A DNA stretch of 64,000 nucleotides. It comes from Paralithodes platypus (Eukaryota; Arthropoda; Malacostraca; Decapoda; Lithodidae). Shown in pieces: positions 45,101 to 55,377 of this stretch; position 1 is the stretch's first letter; every line of letters begins with the position of its first letter. Both the position numbers and the translations under genes were made by a program. The stretch spans positions 31,115,827-31,179,826 of the forward strand of contig CM064512.1 of assembly GCA_032716605.1 (NCBI GenBank), in the 5' to 3' direction. The notes under the pieces were generated by a model. That model saw nothing but the letters and a program-made list of their open reading frames with translations. It did not search any database and had not been told where the DNA came from.

Positions 45101-45253
45101 ACCAACACCCACCAAACACCACGTCCGAGAGATCTGTTACATCATTACACATATCACCTGCGGCGTTACTGAGACAGAGAGAGAGAGTATCTGTATACTG
45201 TAATGTGAAATTCATGATTGTTGGGTACGTAAAAGAACACACAGGCTGTAACT
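42183..45253. other. Gene-poor AT-rich stretch
   Basis: No frame or repeat terminus I can support. 44100-44370 is pyrimidine-rich and looks like antisense of a decayed LINE 3' region, but this is only an impression. Confidence 0.45.
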
Positions 45254-45350
45254 GTGTTGGTGGTGTAATGGTTTAGAACTTTAGATACTTATGTTCTGGG
45301 TGTGGTGTCCCGAGTTCGAATCCCGGAAGGATCATATGCTTTCATTAGTT
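45254..45350 (+). repeat. tRNA-derived SINE
   Basis: TGGTGGTGTAATGG (A-box-like) and GAGTTCGAATCCCGG (B-box-like) are followed by AAGGATCATATGCTTTCATT. It belongs to the same family as 8521-8628 and 6104-6170. Confidence 0.6.
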
Positions 45351-45539
45351 TATTCTAGCGCATTGGGGTTTGTAATGGAGGAATAATGTTCCTTAATTGA
45401 CAATATGGATGCCAACGCATACTTAACAATTGATCATTCAAATTTCACCAGAGGAAACAGTTGAAAGATAATTCGAAATAATATTCACTCACATGAGGCA
45501 AATCATATATAGACCTATTTATATTTGATCCAGTGGTAA

Positions 45540-45645
45540 GCCGCTGGATTGGCATACCTAGTACTGTCATTGACTGTAGTTCTGTTCAAACTTTCAACAA
45601 CAGAGTAGATATATATTTATGTTTTTATTTGTATTACATACAGTA
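45540..45645 (+). mobile_element. Non-LTR RT C-terminal fragment
   Basis: Plus-strand reading WIGIPSTVIDCSSVQTFNNR parallels NLWNGLPRDVIDCSTVDSF at 3494-3640. Only the last about 30 residues of the RT survive. Confidence 0.5.
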
Positions 45646-46431
45646 TATAATATATAGAGGAAGGATACACGAAGACAAAACAAAAACAGTCCATGTGCTT
45701 AATGGCATCCTCCCTTCATGAAATAGTTGTAACGATTGGACCCAAACTGTTGTGGGTTGTACATTTGTGGAAAGCAACTCCAAGGAAGTGAATTCCAGAG
45801 AGGAGAATTTCTCGAGTAACTGCATTTACAAACTAATTATATGAATGTATATTGTTATTTTGTTCTTTGTTAATAGGCCAGGTAATTTAGTAACTAACAG
45901 CCTTTTAAGTAACCATAATCTGTTATTGCTTGCTTTCCTTTGTACTTCTTTTGGTATAGTGCAATGCGATTATTTGATAACTATAATTGTTAAACCTCGT
46001 ATTCTGATCCAATCCACCCTTAAATGTTTCCTTGTGGCAATGCGTTTGTAGTGAATATGTTTTGGGAACGAACTCGGAACCGTTTAACTAAGTGGCCATT
46101 ATGCTAACCAGTACACACAATACAGTTAGTCTCTCTCTCTCTCTCTCTCTTGGATATGTTCATAGTCACAAACATACGCACACATATAATATAATACATA
46201 CACACACAGAGACGGAGAGGCATACGCAACACACGCACTCACACATTTCGTGTATGCAGATGAGCACAAACAATGAATATTGTCTTACCGAAACGAAAAT
46301 TTAACACACCTTCACACAGATGGTGCCTTCAATTTGAGAACACATGTCAGTGATAGTGTTTTATAATTTGCTATAGGGAAAATGTTGCATATCAGATGAA
46401 TGAGCATTTATTTATTAGTGTGACAATTCTG

Positions 46432-46556
46432 TAAGTCTCTGAATACACTGGCATGGGTTGTCCTTCCCCCGAGGGACAGGTCCGCTTGGGGGCATTTTGT
46501 GTATGGCCTCATTCATAAAGAGGAGTAAGGGCACCGGTAATAGATAGATAGATATA
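46432..46556 (+). mobile_element. Probable LINE 3' end with GATA tail
   Basis: About 110 bases end in GTAATAGATAGATAGATA, resembling the tail of the RTE-like elements at 5681 and 34001. The preceding sequence is different, so it would be another subfamily. No TSD is visible beside the (AT)n tract. Confidence 0.35.
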
Positions 46557-46557
46557 T

Positions 46558-46566
46558 AGATGAGTT

Positions 46567-46630
<64 letters not shown>

Positions 46631-46638
46631 TGTATATA
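46558..46638. repeat. (AT)n microsatellite
   Basis: Alternating AT tract abutting the left TA of the mariner-like MITE. A similar tract (47101-47145) abuts its right end. Confidence 0.9.
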
Positions 46639-47100
46639 CAGGGTGCCCTACAAGGAAAGGGCATAACTTTGAGAAATGATAGAACAATATATCCTAAGCC
46701 TAAAATGTTCTATAAGAAATATTCCAAATATCGACCATTATAGATATATTGTATGTTGAAAATTGTATTTTATTCAGTATTTCCCCATAAGGCTGGCCTA
46801 GCTGTCCTAGTGCCTGCCACACCTACATATTTATGCAATTATTTTACCATGTTATTATAAAGATACTATAATTCTGTAAGTTGCAAAATTATTGTAGACA
46901 TATTAGCTTACTATGGACCAGTTGGAAACTATTTGAAATGGAAGAGTCCATTACAGTGATGAGGGGGAGGACACTACATTAAACCTGCAATATCTTTTTA
47001 ACGGTTGAGATTTGGACTTTTTGTTATAGAACAAGTTATGCTTAGAATATCTTGTTTTATCATTTCCCAAAGTTATGCCCTTTCCTCCTGGGACACCCTG
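46639..47100. mobile_element. Mariner-like MITE with about 90-bp terminal inverted repeats
   Basis: The ends are CAGGGTGCCCTACAAGG and, in complement, CAGGGTGTCCCAGGAGG, continuing through GAAAGGGCATAACTTTG on both sides for about 90 bases. It sits between TA dinucleotides (46637-46638 and 47101-47102). CAGGGTG(T)CCC ends with TA targets are typical of Tc1/mariner. No transposase frame is present in the 462 bp. Confidence 0.8.
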
Positions 47101-47112
47101 TATATATATACT

Positions 47113-47145
<33 letters not shown>

Positions 47146-47148
<3 letters not shown>

Positions 47149-47372
47149 TTACCATAGACTACAGTAGATCTGGACTGGACACGAAAATGGAACTTTGCAG
47201 TAAGGGACCCAAAATCGGAGAACGAACCCCCAATTATGAACCTTGAAACCGCGAAAATATCACATTTTCGGGGTTTCGAGGTTCGAACTTGAGGGTTCGT
47301 TTGCCGATTTTGGGTCCCTTACTGAGCTCCATTTTCGTGTCCAGTCCAGATCTACTGTAGTCTATGATATTA
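47146..47372. mobile_element. Long palindromic fold-back element
   Basis: From AATATTACCATAGAC on the left to GTCTATGATATT on the right, the two halves are inverted copies over about 85 bases each, with several small differences. CAGTAGATCTGGACTGGACA pairs with TGTCCAGTCCAGATCTACTG. The loop is around 47255. No TSD was identified. Confidence 0.75.
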
Positions 47373-47564
47373 CGTAACCTTTGTTCCTGGTATAATTTGG
47401 CCATTCTATATGCAGTTATTTTTGTATTAGTATTATTGAGGCTAGTTTACTGACAAATCAGGTAGGTTGGTGTGAGTGCAAGGCTTGGGCAGTACGAATA
47501 GATTTAGGCGGTGAATAAACTGCTCCATCAATGAACACCATGTATTAACATCCTCTCCTACATT

Positions 47565-47919
47565 TTTTTTTTTTTCTATGTGATTGAGGGAGGCAAAACG
47601 CAGAAATGCCTATAGCGAGTGCCTCCCCCATAGTTGAAAAAGTGACAGGGCCAAAATCAGGGACGTTCGAGCCAAAATGGCTGGACACACAGAGTTTGAA
47701 CCAATTTAAGTCATAGGAAGAGGGAAAGACTGATTCTGGGAGAGAGTTCCAGAGCTAAGCTGTTGAGTAGAAGAAAGACCGAGAGTAACGCTTCACTATC
47801 GGGTTGGAGAGTTGCACAGAGTAGGGGTGGGATTGAGTTGCAAGACGGTTACCACATGCCCTACGTAAAGGAGGTGGAATACACTGGGAAAGCTCTGAGG
47901 AACACTGATTATTATAGTA
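47565..47919 (-). mobile_element. Jockey-like RT, C-terminal half (split by element C)
   Basis: Minus-strand reading from 47919 gives YNNQCSSELSQCIPPPLRRA, LATQSHPYSVQLSNPIVKRY, then a TAG stop, LWNSLPESVFPSSYDLNWF and a 3' untranslated tail ending in a T-run (47563-47575). It continues the RT frame that breaks off at 60558. The TAG and frame decay show an old copy. Confidence 0.8.
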
Positions 47920-49814
47920 TGTGACGCTTCTGCATAGTAGCCACGTGCGGGCATGCGCGCGCGTCGGCTGCCCAGCCGTTTAGAAACCGGCTGGTGGCAG
48001 CCAGCCGGCAGGCTTTTCCTTAGTATATATCCTACGACAATGTAACTAATGTCTGGGATATTCTTATGTTGTTTCACAGCTTGAAGCTGCCCTTATTCTT
48101 AACCAACGCATCTTAGTATATTTTATTCTCGATAGTTGATTGTTTCATTATAATATATAAGATGTAAGTCTAGTGAGGGCGGGAGGAGACGAGCGGGAGA
48201 GAGAGACCGGCTTGGGACGTTGCTTCGCTTGCCAGCTTGGGACGAGCCTGAAGCGTTGCCATATGCATTTGATTGCAACGTTAGGCTTAGTTTCGACTCA
48301 TGCACGGGGTAGAGGATTTTGACCCGGCAACTGTGTTGAGTGTTGCCAAGCATGGGATGTATTCTTCATGCCTGGGGCGGGGTCCAGACAGATTCAAGAC
48401 TCAGAGCTCACCTCACTGTCGTACCCTTCGGACCCCCTTGATATCTATCCCACTCAACCCCACTTAGAAACGTTCTCTCTTACTTTGTATACCTTCTTTC
48501 AACTACTTCACCAATCTATTTAATTATCCCATCCCCTCGATAGACCTTATATCTATTATTGTATTAACGACGAGCTCTCAGATAACTAGATAGGATTTTG
48601 GGCCTTATACGGAGATGTAATTGTTAATGAGACCTAGGAAGCTTTTTTTGTTGTCTCATATTTGGTGGTTTCATGCTTGCTAGTGTGTTCTTGTGTCAGG
48701 TTAGCAGGGGCTAGACCGGAGGGGAGGCTTTTTGCGATCCTTTAAGTAAAGTCTGCTGGTGCGAGTCCTGTGGACCCGCACGACTTTACTAGGATACCCG
48801 TGGGAGTCTAGGGGCATTTTCTTGTCTGTGTCCCTGTGTGTCTAGTGTTGTGTTGTGTGAGGGCCCTTGCCTAGTCCACTCAGCACTGCGCTAGCACGTC
48901 TTGCTTTTGTTTTAGGGTCGCCAGGAGAGAGTCAGATACTTGCGATCTGAGTCTCTCAAGAGAGCACCCTTTCAATTAGAGTAATTTGGCGCACAGACTT
49001 GGGAACGTCCCTAGGCTAGAGCAGGTGGCTTAGCCCGGGTATCCGAAGCTTATATCCTTCCGGCTAGACCTCTGCCACCTGGCAGATTAACAGCTAGGGG
49101 TTTATTATTTCTGCATGCTTGTTATTGTGCCACAGTTTACCGTTTTTGTGAGCATTGTGAGTCAGGGTGTGGCTTAGAGACTCTGTCCGAGCAGGCTTGC
49201 CTGACTAAGAGTGAGAAGCACACCTGTATGTGGTTATGTTGCGAGTTGCTGCCTTTATTTAATTATACCTATGCCATTATACACTGTATGGCCTATCACT
49301 AGTATTTATTCCTGCTTATGAGTTAAGAGTTCTCTAAATCTGTAACGTACTTTCTTTGCTAAGCATCAGATCCTACAGTAGCTGCATGCAGTTTAGAGAC
49401 CCGCATCTTGTCTACCTGTACGATGTTTTGAGGACTGTTTGCTTTCACCTTCTTTCACGCAGGGGTGATTAGTTGTATTAATTAACGTAACGTTAAATGT
49501 ACTTTCTTCTAGTTTGTTATTAAATTGTTTCTGCAATTTAATTCCGTTATCTATCTTTTCCTTGAAGCTTTAAGTCAACTTAATTGTGTGATCTTTTATA
49601 TAGCCTGCTTGACTATCAGCAGTCTATAGTGCGTGCACCCTGTAACCGAGTCATAGGATACCTTGTTGTCCAGGCAGGACTCTTGACGGTTTAGGGTGGT
49701 TTGTTGCCTGGGTTTATAGATAAGGGTTGGATCTAGCGTTTTCCGTTGTTGCTTGTTGCCGCATACCTAGTCCAATAGAAAGAGCCCAGTGTTTATATAT
49801 CCCAGGACGTAACA
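47920..49814 (+). repeat. 5' LTR of element C
   Basis: TGTGACGCTTCTGC to CCAGGACGTAACA. Starts and ends like the LTRs of A and B, but the middle is diverged. Confidence 0.92.
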
Positions 49815-49816
49815 AA

Positions 49817-49829
49817 TGGCGACCTTGCC
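49817..49829 (+). promoter_or_regulatory. Primer-binding site of element C
   Basis: TGGCGACCTTGCC, two bases after the LTR. It matches B except for one base. Confidence 0.75.
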
Positions 49830-50028
49830 ATGATTTACTGAACAGAGGAATATAGTGGTCATTTGTTTTGAGATTCCTTATGATTAGAGGAATACAGTGG
49901 ACATAGTTTTTTTTTTGGAGCAACCAATATAACCCCATTAAAAGACTTTAAATAACATTAGTATATACATACTTGCATAGGAGATAAGGCACATTCTATA
50001 ACCGTGATAATTACTGCAGTACGCAAAC

Positions 50029-50731
50029 ATGTCTAATACATCAGAACACAGTGATGGGTCAGGTCACGATACGGGCTCGGAGGGAGAAAGACCTGTGGAG
50101 TGGCTAGTCGATAGCGAGGAGGGTGCTAGAAGATTTTTAGAGGTGCCCCTTACCGCTGCCAGGGTGTTGAAGCTGAATAAATATGGCTTAAAGTGTGTGG
50201 CAGGTCTTCAGGGTCACCAGGGTTTAAGTGGCATGAGGAAAGATCAGCAGAGGACTTTGATATTGGGTTTAGAAGGGAGAGACCTGGGTGGAGAGGCGAC
50301 AGGGGGCCCCGGTCCCCAGCCCCCCCTCCACTCTACCCCCATATCAAACGTCAGGGTGCCTGAATTTGGTACATACCCCCAAGTTGATGGTCAATGGCAG
50401 CGTGGAATTCCATCACAGGGACCCTCTCCATTAAATGCACCTTCACCTCCTCAAGGGTTGACTCCAGATTTGTTGTTTCGGCTTGAGATGGCCAAGGTTG
50501 AGGCCGCTAGAGCTCAGGTTGAGGCCGCCGAAAGACAGGTTAGTGTGCAGGCTGAGGTTGCTAGAGCTCAGGCTGAGGCTGCAGAGAGAACAGCTATACG
50601 AGAGGCTGAACTGCAGGCAGAGTCTACTAGGTATCGGGCTGACAGGGAGCTGGAGAGATCTCGAGTGGAGGTAACAGGGCGAAATATTGGGGGAGGTAAC
50701 AGACATCGGGACCAATCATTGTCGAACATGC
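50029..50731 (+). pseudogene. Element C Gag, N-terminal part
   Basis: The ATG at 50029 opens Gag with EWLVDSEEGARRFLEVPLTA, aligned by eye with EDARVF and EDARIF segments in A and B. A proline-rich segment follows, then a coiled coil with alternating RAQVEAAERQ and EVARAQAEAAE repeats (about residues 145-215). The frame is cut at the TTAA of the piggyBac-like insertion, just before the conserved LVPVF block, which resumes at 53988. Confidence 0.85.
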
Positions 50732-50938
50732 TTAACCCTTATTTAGAGGGGTCGGACTTACAGTAAGTCCGATACGAGAAAATTGGACTAAATGGCGGGG
50801 TCGGACTTAAGTCCGTGGGCGTATTCCCGCCCTAATTCAGGTGGAAAGCGAAACTTGGTGGTCAGGCGGTGTACTACAAGGGCCCACCCACACATCCCCA
50901 CTGCGTGACCGTGACTAAGTGACCCTCAAGCAGCCATA

Positions 50939-51298
50939 ATGGAAGGTCAAGATTTGCCCGTGTTCGATTCGGTGGCCGCCATCCCTAGTGCGTCGCGCCA
51001 CCCTACTAACCACGCCCGGCTTACCACCCAGGAACTAGATATCATGCTGAACTCTTCAGAACTTTCTAATAAGCTGTTGGATGAAACCGTCGAAGGCCTG
51101 GGTGAGAGTTTTGGTAGTGTGGATGACTCGGAAGACGAAAATAACCCGATCATAAGCTTTCACCCCAAGCATAATTTGCGTGGGGTGGATGTTGTGGTTG
51201 ATATTGGACAGACCCTTGAGCAAATTGGAGACGTTCCTGACGAAGAACATACTGGTGTGGGTGTTGGTAAGTACAATTTATATTTTATAATTGCTTGA
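50939..51298 (+). CDS. Candidate N-terminal exon of a piggyBac-like transposase
   Basis: The ATG at 50939 follows CAGCCATA and opens an acidic, Ser-rich sequence with SFGSVDDSEDENNPI, the sort of acidic N-terminus seen in piggyBac transposases. GGTAAGTACAA near 51264 is a strong splice-donor match, so coding probably stops there and the frame to 51298 reads into an intron. No downstream catalytic exon is found within the element. Assignment rests on position inside the TTAA element, so confidence is moderate. Confidence 0.4.
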   Translation: MEGQDLPVFDSVAAIPSASRHPTNHARLTTQELDIMLNSSELSNKLLDETVEGLGESFGSVDDSEDENNPIISFHPKHNLRGVDVVVDIGQTLEQIGDVPDEEHTGVGVGKYNLYFIIA

Positions 51299-51299
51299 A

Positions 51300-52916
51300 A
51301 ATGTGATTACAAGCATTTTATCACCTTACGAGCGGCTGGTGGAGTATATTTCACTGTGCCGCCCAGCGGGTTTTTTTTTTTACCCTAAATGGGGTTGTTC
51401 CGTGCTCTTTTTCATGCATAAAAAAGACCCAGAGCGTAATACAAGTATGTATCCTGAAAGTGCGTAAATTGAGCTTTCCAATGACACCCGAACCATCCTT
51501 CTACGATCACTGGTTGTTTTTCAACGATCGTAAAACACGAGTGCAAAAACCCTAAAATACGGTAATTTCCTTATATAATTCCCTGTGTGGCGAGCGGTCT
51601 TGAGGTAATTTATGCTCCTAATCACCGCTCCGCTCTCTCTCAGAGCACATTACGTCCTCAAAATTGCACTCTACAAGAAATTTCCTTTGCATTTTATAGC
51701 GTATTATTTGCAGGCGTTCGGTAAATTTCTTACGGTAATACAAACAACGAAAGATTGAATATTTGTGCTTGGCATTATATGAATGTGGAGAACAGATGTA
51801 GGCCTACCGTATATATTATGTTTTCATATATATGATACATAATTATGTAAACAATTTATATTATCACGACTCTCTCTCTCTGTCTCACTCTCTTTGTTTG
51901 TACTCCTTTGTACTCTCTTTGTCTGATGTAGGCCAGGGCACGCCCCTAACTAATCTTTTCCCTCCCAGGGGAAATCACACCTAGCAGATGTTTTTGACCT
52001 CCCCTCTCTCTCTGTCTGTCTCTTCCTCTCTGGGTCTACCTATACTGCATGTGACATTGAAATTGCTTGAGAGTTTGATTGCAAGCATTTTATAGCGTAT
52101 TATTTGCAGGCGTTCGGTAAATTTCTCACGATAACCAGGGTGTATGGTACATTTCTCACGATAATACAAGCAACAACGAAGCTTGGCGAAGATTGTGGTC
52201 TACAATATACCTTTTTATAATTGCATGTGACCTTGTAATTGCTTGAAAGTTTGATTGCAAGCATTTTATAGCGTATTATTTTCAGGCGTTCAATAAATTT
52301 GATAAATATATCAAAATAAGTCCTGTGGGACTATGAAATAGCTATAATTGGACAAGGAAAATATTTTGTTCATCCCTCCACTGGAACATCAACAACAATG
52401 TCAACAACGTATCGCCGTCGGCAATCGTAAGATTCAGAGTCGTAAAGATTCTAGGACGAGCTCAATAGAAAATGAATGAATGAAATGAATGAGTGTGCAG
52501 TACTGCCAATACGTATAGCGACTTCCGCTAGATCTAGAGACCTTTACTTCGATCTAGCAGCAATGACTTACACTAGCGGTTTTGTTTTGAAATTTCAGAA
52601 CAATTTCGAAGTGATATTATATGGATTTTACCAATTCATATTTCTAGTGGTATTTATCATGTCTTACATCTAACAATATATGCTAGCGGATTTAACTTCA
52701 ATTGGTAACCCTCCCGCTCGAGTCGGCTCCAAGAAAATCGATAATGGTGGCACTTTAGTAAACAGGTGATAAACAAAACCGCATGCGGATCGGTTTGGTG
52801 TATCGGTATTATGGTAAGTTGGCTACCTACTATTGTTTATACGATATAGTAAGTAATGATAAGTAAATTATTATATATTATATATAAAACAAAAACAAAA
52901 TTCCTGCAAAGCAAGC

Positions 52917-52959
<43 letters not shown>

Positions 52960-53520
52960 CAGAAACTGATCTGAAGAAAGAGTGAAAAAGATATAATAAT
53001 ACAGAAATATTACAAGCAAATACATGAAATAGAGGGATTAGTTAGAGAAAATAATAATGAGAAATACATAATACGGATGAGGAAGAGGGAAAGCGAGCGA
53101 GCCAGAGAGAGAGAGAGAGAGATAGGAGGAGTGAGAGAGATTAGAGAGATTGCAAGCATTTTATAGCGTATTATTTGCAGGCGTTCAGTAAATTTCTTAC
53201 GGTAATACAAACAATGAAAGATTGAATATTTGTGCTTGGCATTATATGATTGTGGGGAACAGATGTAGGCCTACCGTATATATAATTTTTTCATATATAT
53301 GATACATATGTAACATTGTTATATTATCACGACACTCTCTCTCTCTCTTGTCTCTTCCTCTCTGGGTCTACCTATAGCCTACATTTATAATTGCATGTGA
53401 CCTTGAAATTGCTTGAGAGTTTGATTGCAAGCATTTTCTAGCGTATTATTTGCAGGCGTTCAGTAAATTTCTTACGGTAATACAAACAACCAAACAACGA
53501 AAGATTGATTATTTGTGCTG
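51300..53520. repeat. Five-copy internal repeat in the piggyBac-like element
   Basis: The unit GCAAGCATTTTATAGCGTAT followed by TATTTGCAGGCGTTC appears near 51690 (interrupted), 52085, 52260, 53155 and 53430. Longer flanks are shared between 51680-51860 and 53150-53340, and between 52950-53085 and 53560-53690. So the interior grew by segmental duplication. (GA)n and (TC)n tracts (for example 52918-52957) separate the units. Confidence 0.75.
51318..51675. mobile_element. Nested, truncated T1 element
   Basis: It starts TTATCACCTTACGAGCGGC, like the complement of the right end of 9070-9559, and continues with the TATTTCACTGTGCCGCCCAG block shared with 250-560. The far terminus is missing. GCATTTTAT occurs at both edges (51310-51318 and about 51690), because the element interrupts one copy of the internal repeat. 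Confidence 0.6.
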
Positions 53521-53987
53521 CACATCCCTCATACGAAATACCATTCCCACCGTATAGAGAGAATACAGAAACTGAACTGAAGAAAGAGTGAACAAGATAT
53601 AATAATACAGAAATATTACAAGCAAATAAATGAAATTGAGGGATTAGTTAGAGAAAATAATAATGAGAAATACATATACGGATGGAATAGTAGACGCGCG
53701 AGAGGCCGAAGTCAGGCCAAAGCTAACACAACCGAACGCGCCCGTGAAATAGACCAAAAAGTACCTCCTCTTCCTCACCTCTTCCCACCCTCCACACTCA
53801 TTCATAACATCCATTCATAGACTTATATGGGGAGACGAAGAGTTGCTCTTTCCAAAAATGATCGTTTCGTTCGCATTGGAGCCATAGTAACGGCGCTAGG
53901 GCGAGTGAAATTGAGCGAATATTTCGGGATTATGCCCGCTGAGCCGTACAGTGTAAAATACCTTACCACCCGCTAAATAACGGTTAA

Positions 53988-55377
53988 ACTAGTTCCTGTG
54001 TTCGATGAATTAGGTGTGGCTGAGTTTTTTATGCGATTTGAGAAGAAGTGTCAGGAACACCAGTGGCCTCAGGAAAAGTGGGCAGCATTAGTTTCATCAA
54101 GACTCCTAGGAAAGGGGCTAAAAGCGTATGATGCACTACCTTTAGAGTCCTGTATAGTTTATGATGAGCTAAAGAAGGCTGTGCTACGGGCCTATTAGTT
54201 ACAACCAGAAACTTACCGCTTGAAGTTTCGGGGTGTTACTAAGGGCAAGGATAGTACCTTCCTAGAACACGCCCGGGACTTGTCTGATGCACTACGACAT
54301 TGGCTGCGTTCTGAGAGGGCAGCTACTTTTGAGGAGTTGAGTGAGCAGTTCTTCAAGTGCACAGGCGAGGATTTAACATTAAATATAAAGGACAAAAATC
54401 ATAGAACTCTCCAGGAGGCAGCAGAAATGGCTGACCTCCGACTGTCATTAATTCAAGGGTGCGGAGCAGCAGCTAGGAGTGAGTCGGGTGCAAAGGATCG
54501 TACCCCTCCCTCTCCCAAGAATTTTGATACACATAAATACACAAAACCATCTAGCACTGACAATAAAACTGAACATAAACCAAATACCATCCCGTATAAG
54601 AAGTCTAATGGTACCTCCCACTCCCAAGGGAAACCAAAGAGTAAAGAGTGCTTTGCATGTCACAAGGAGGGTCACTTTGCAAATGCTTGTCCGAACAAGC
54701 CACCAAACAAGGTTGTGTCATTGGCCCGCAGCATAGGGGTGTCGCCTATATCTTCTGAGTTTGCCAAGGGTAGTTCGTCAGAGGGTGGGACACAGCCTGT
54801 GTTCAAGAGTCCGGAAGGCTCGAACCCTGTCCGCGACGTCTTTGGGGGTCATAGAGGGCATGGTTTTGTGAGGTGGGCTGGCGAAAGGCGAGGAGTTAAG
54901 CTATTGCGTGATACAGGGGCTTCTCAGACCTTGTTAAAGAACTTTACTGGTAGGCCGATTAACGCTGCTCGGGTGGTGGTTGTTCAGGGGATCAATGCTA
55001 CGAAGTCCTACCCGCTGGTACGGATGGAGCTGGAGGTGGGTGGTGTGGCGAAGGAGCTTGATGTAGGAATTGTAGAGAACTTGCCTGTTGGGGGCGTCGA
55101 CCTCCTCCTCGGCAACGACTTTGCGGTGCCTGCTTCTAAGGTTTCACCCTTGGTTGTTGCCGAGAAGGCGGCCGACGTTAGTAGGGAGGAACAGGAGTGG
55201 GTGGAGAAGTGTAGCGTACAAACCATGGCGTGTGTTGTGACGCGTTCTCAGACATCCGGAGCCTTGCAGCCACCACCTCAGTCTATCAAACCGCGGAGGA
55301 AACGTCACAAGAAAACGGGAAGTGTTGGTCAATTGGAGAGTTTTGAGCTGGCAGTGTTTCTTGGGCACCTATGTTAG
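53988..55377 (+). pseudogene. Element C Gag C-terminal part and protease
   Basis: The frame resumes after the insertion at LVPVFDELGVAEFF, with the capsid-like MRFEKKCQEHQWPQEKWAAL. An in-frame TAG at 54196-54198 replaces the residue between AY and LQPETY, where A and B have E. It continues with the knuckle CFACHKEGHFANAC and protease RDTGASQTL and GVDLLLGNDF. The frame ends at TAG 55375-55377 after a frameshift relative to the integrase frame that starts at 55371. Confidence 0.85.

Larger units (their letters stand above)
50732..53987 (+). mobile_element. piggyBac-like element inserted in C gag
   Basis: TTAA at 50732-50735 and 53984-53987 duplicates a single target in Gag coding. The ends TTAACCCTTATTTAGAGGG and, in complement, TTAACCGTTATTTAGCGGG match at all but two of 19 positions. 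Inside the left end GGGGTCGGACTTA occurs twice (50748 and 50797), each within a palindrome. The interior has a candidate first transposase exon (50939-51265), a nested T1 fragment (51318-51675) and five copies of an internal repeat. No DDD catalytic exons remain, so it is non-autonomous. Confidence 0.88.

Noticed and set aside
46567..46628. IYIYIY-type peptides
   Set aside because: They are translations of (AT)n microsatellites.
51310..51700. 9-bp TSD GCATTTTAT around the nested T1 fragment
   Set aside because: The word belongs to the surrounding internal repeat unit, and T1 elements target TTAA, so the match is probably not a target duplication.
51300..53700. CRISPR-like array
   Set aside because: The repeats are few, long, unevenly spaced and diverged, in a eukaryotic transposon.
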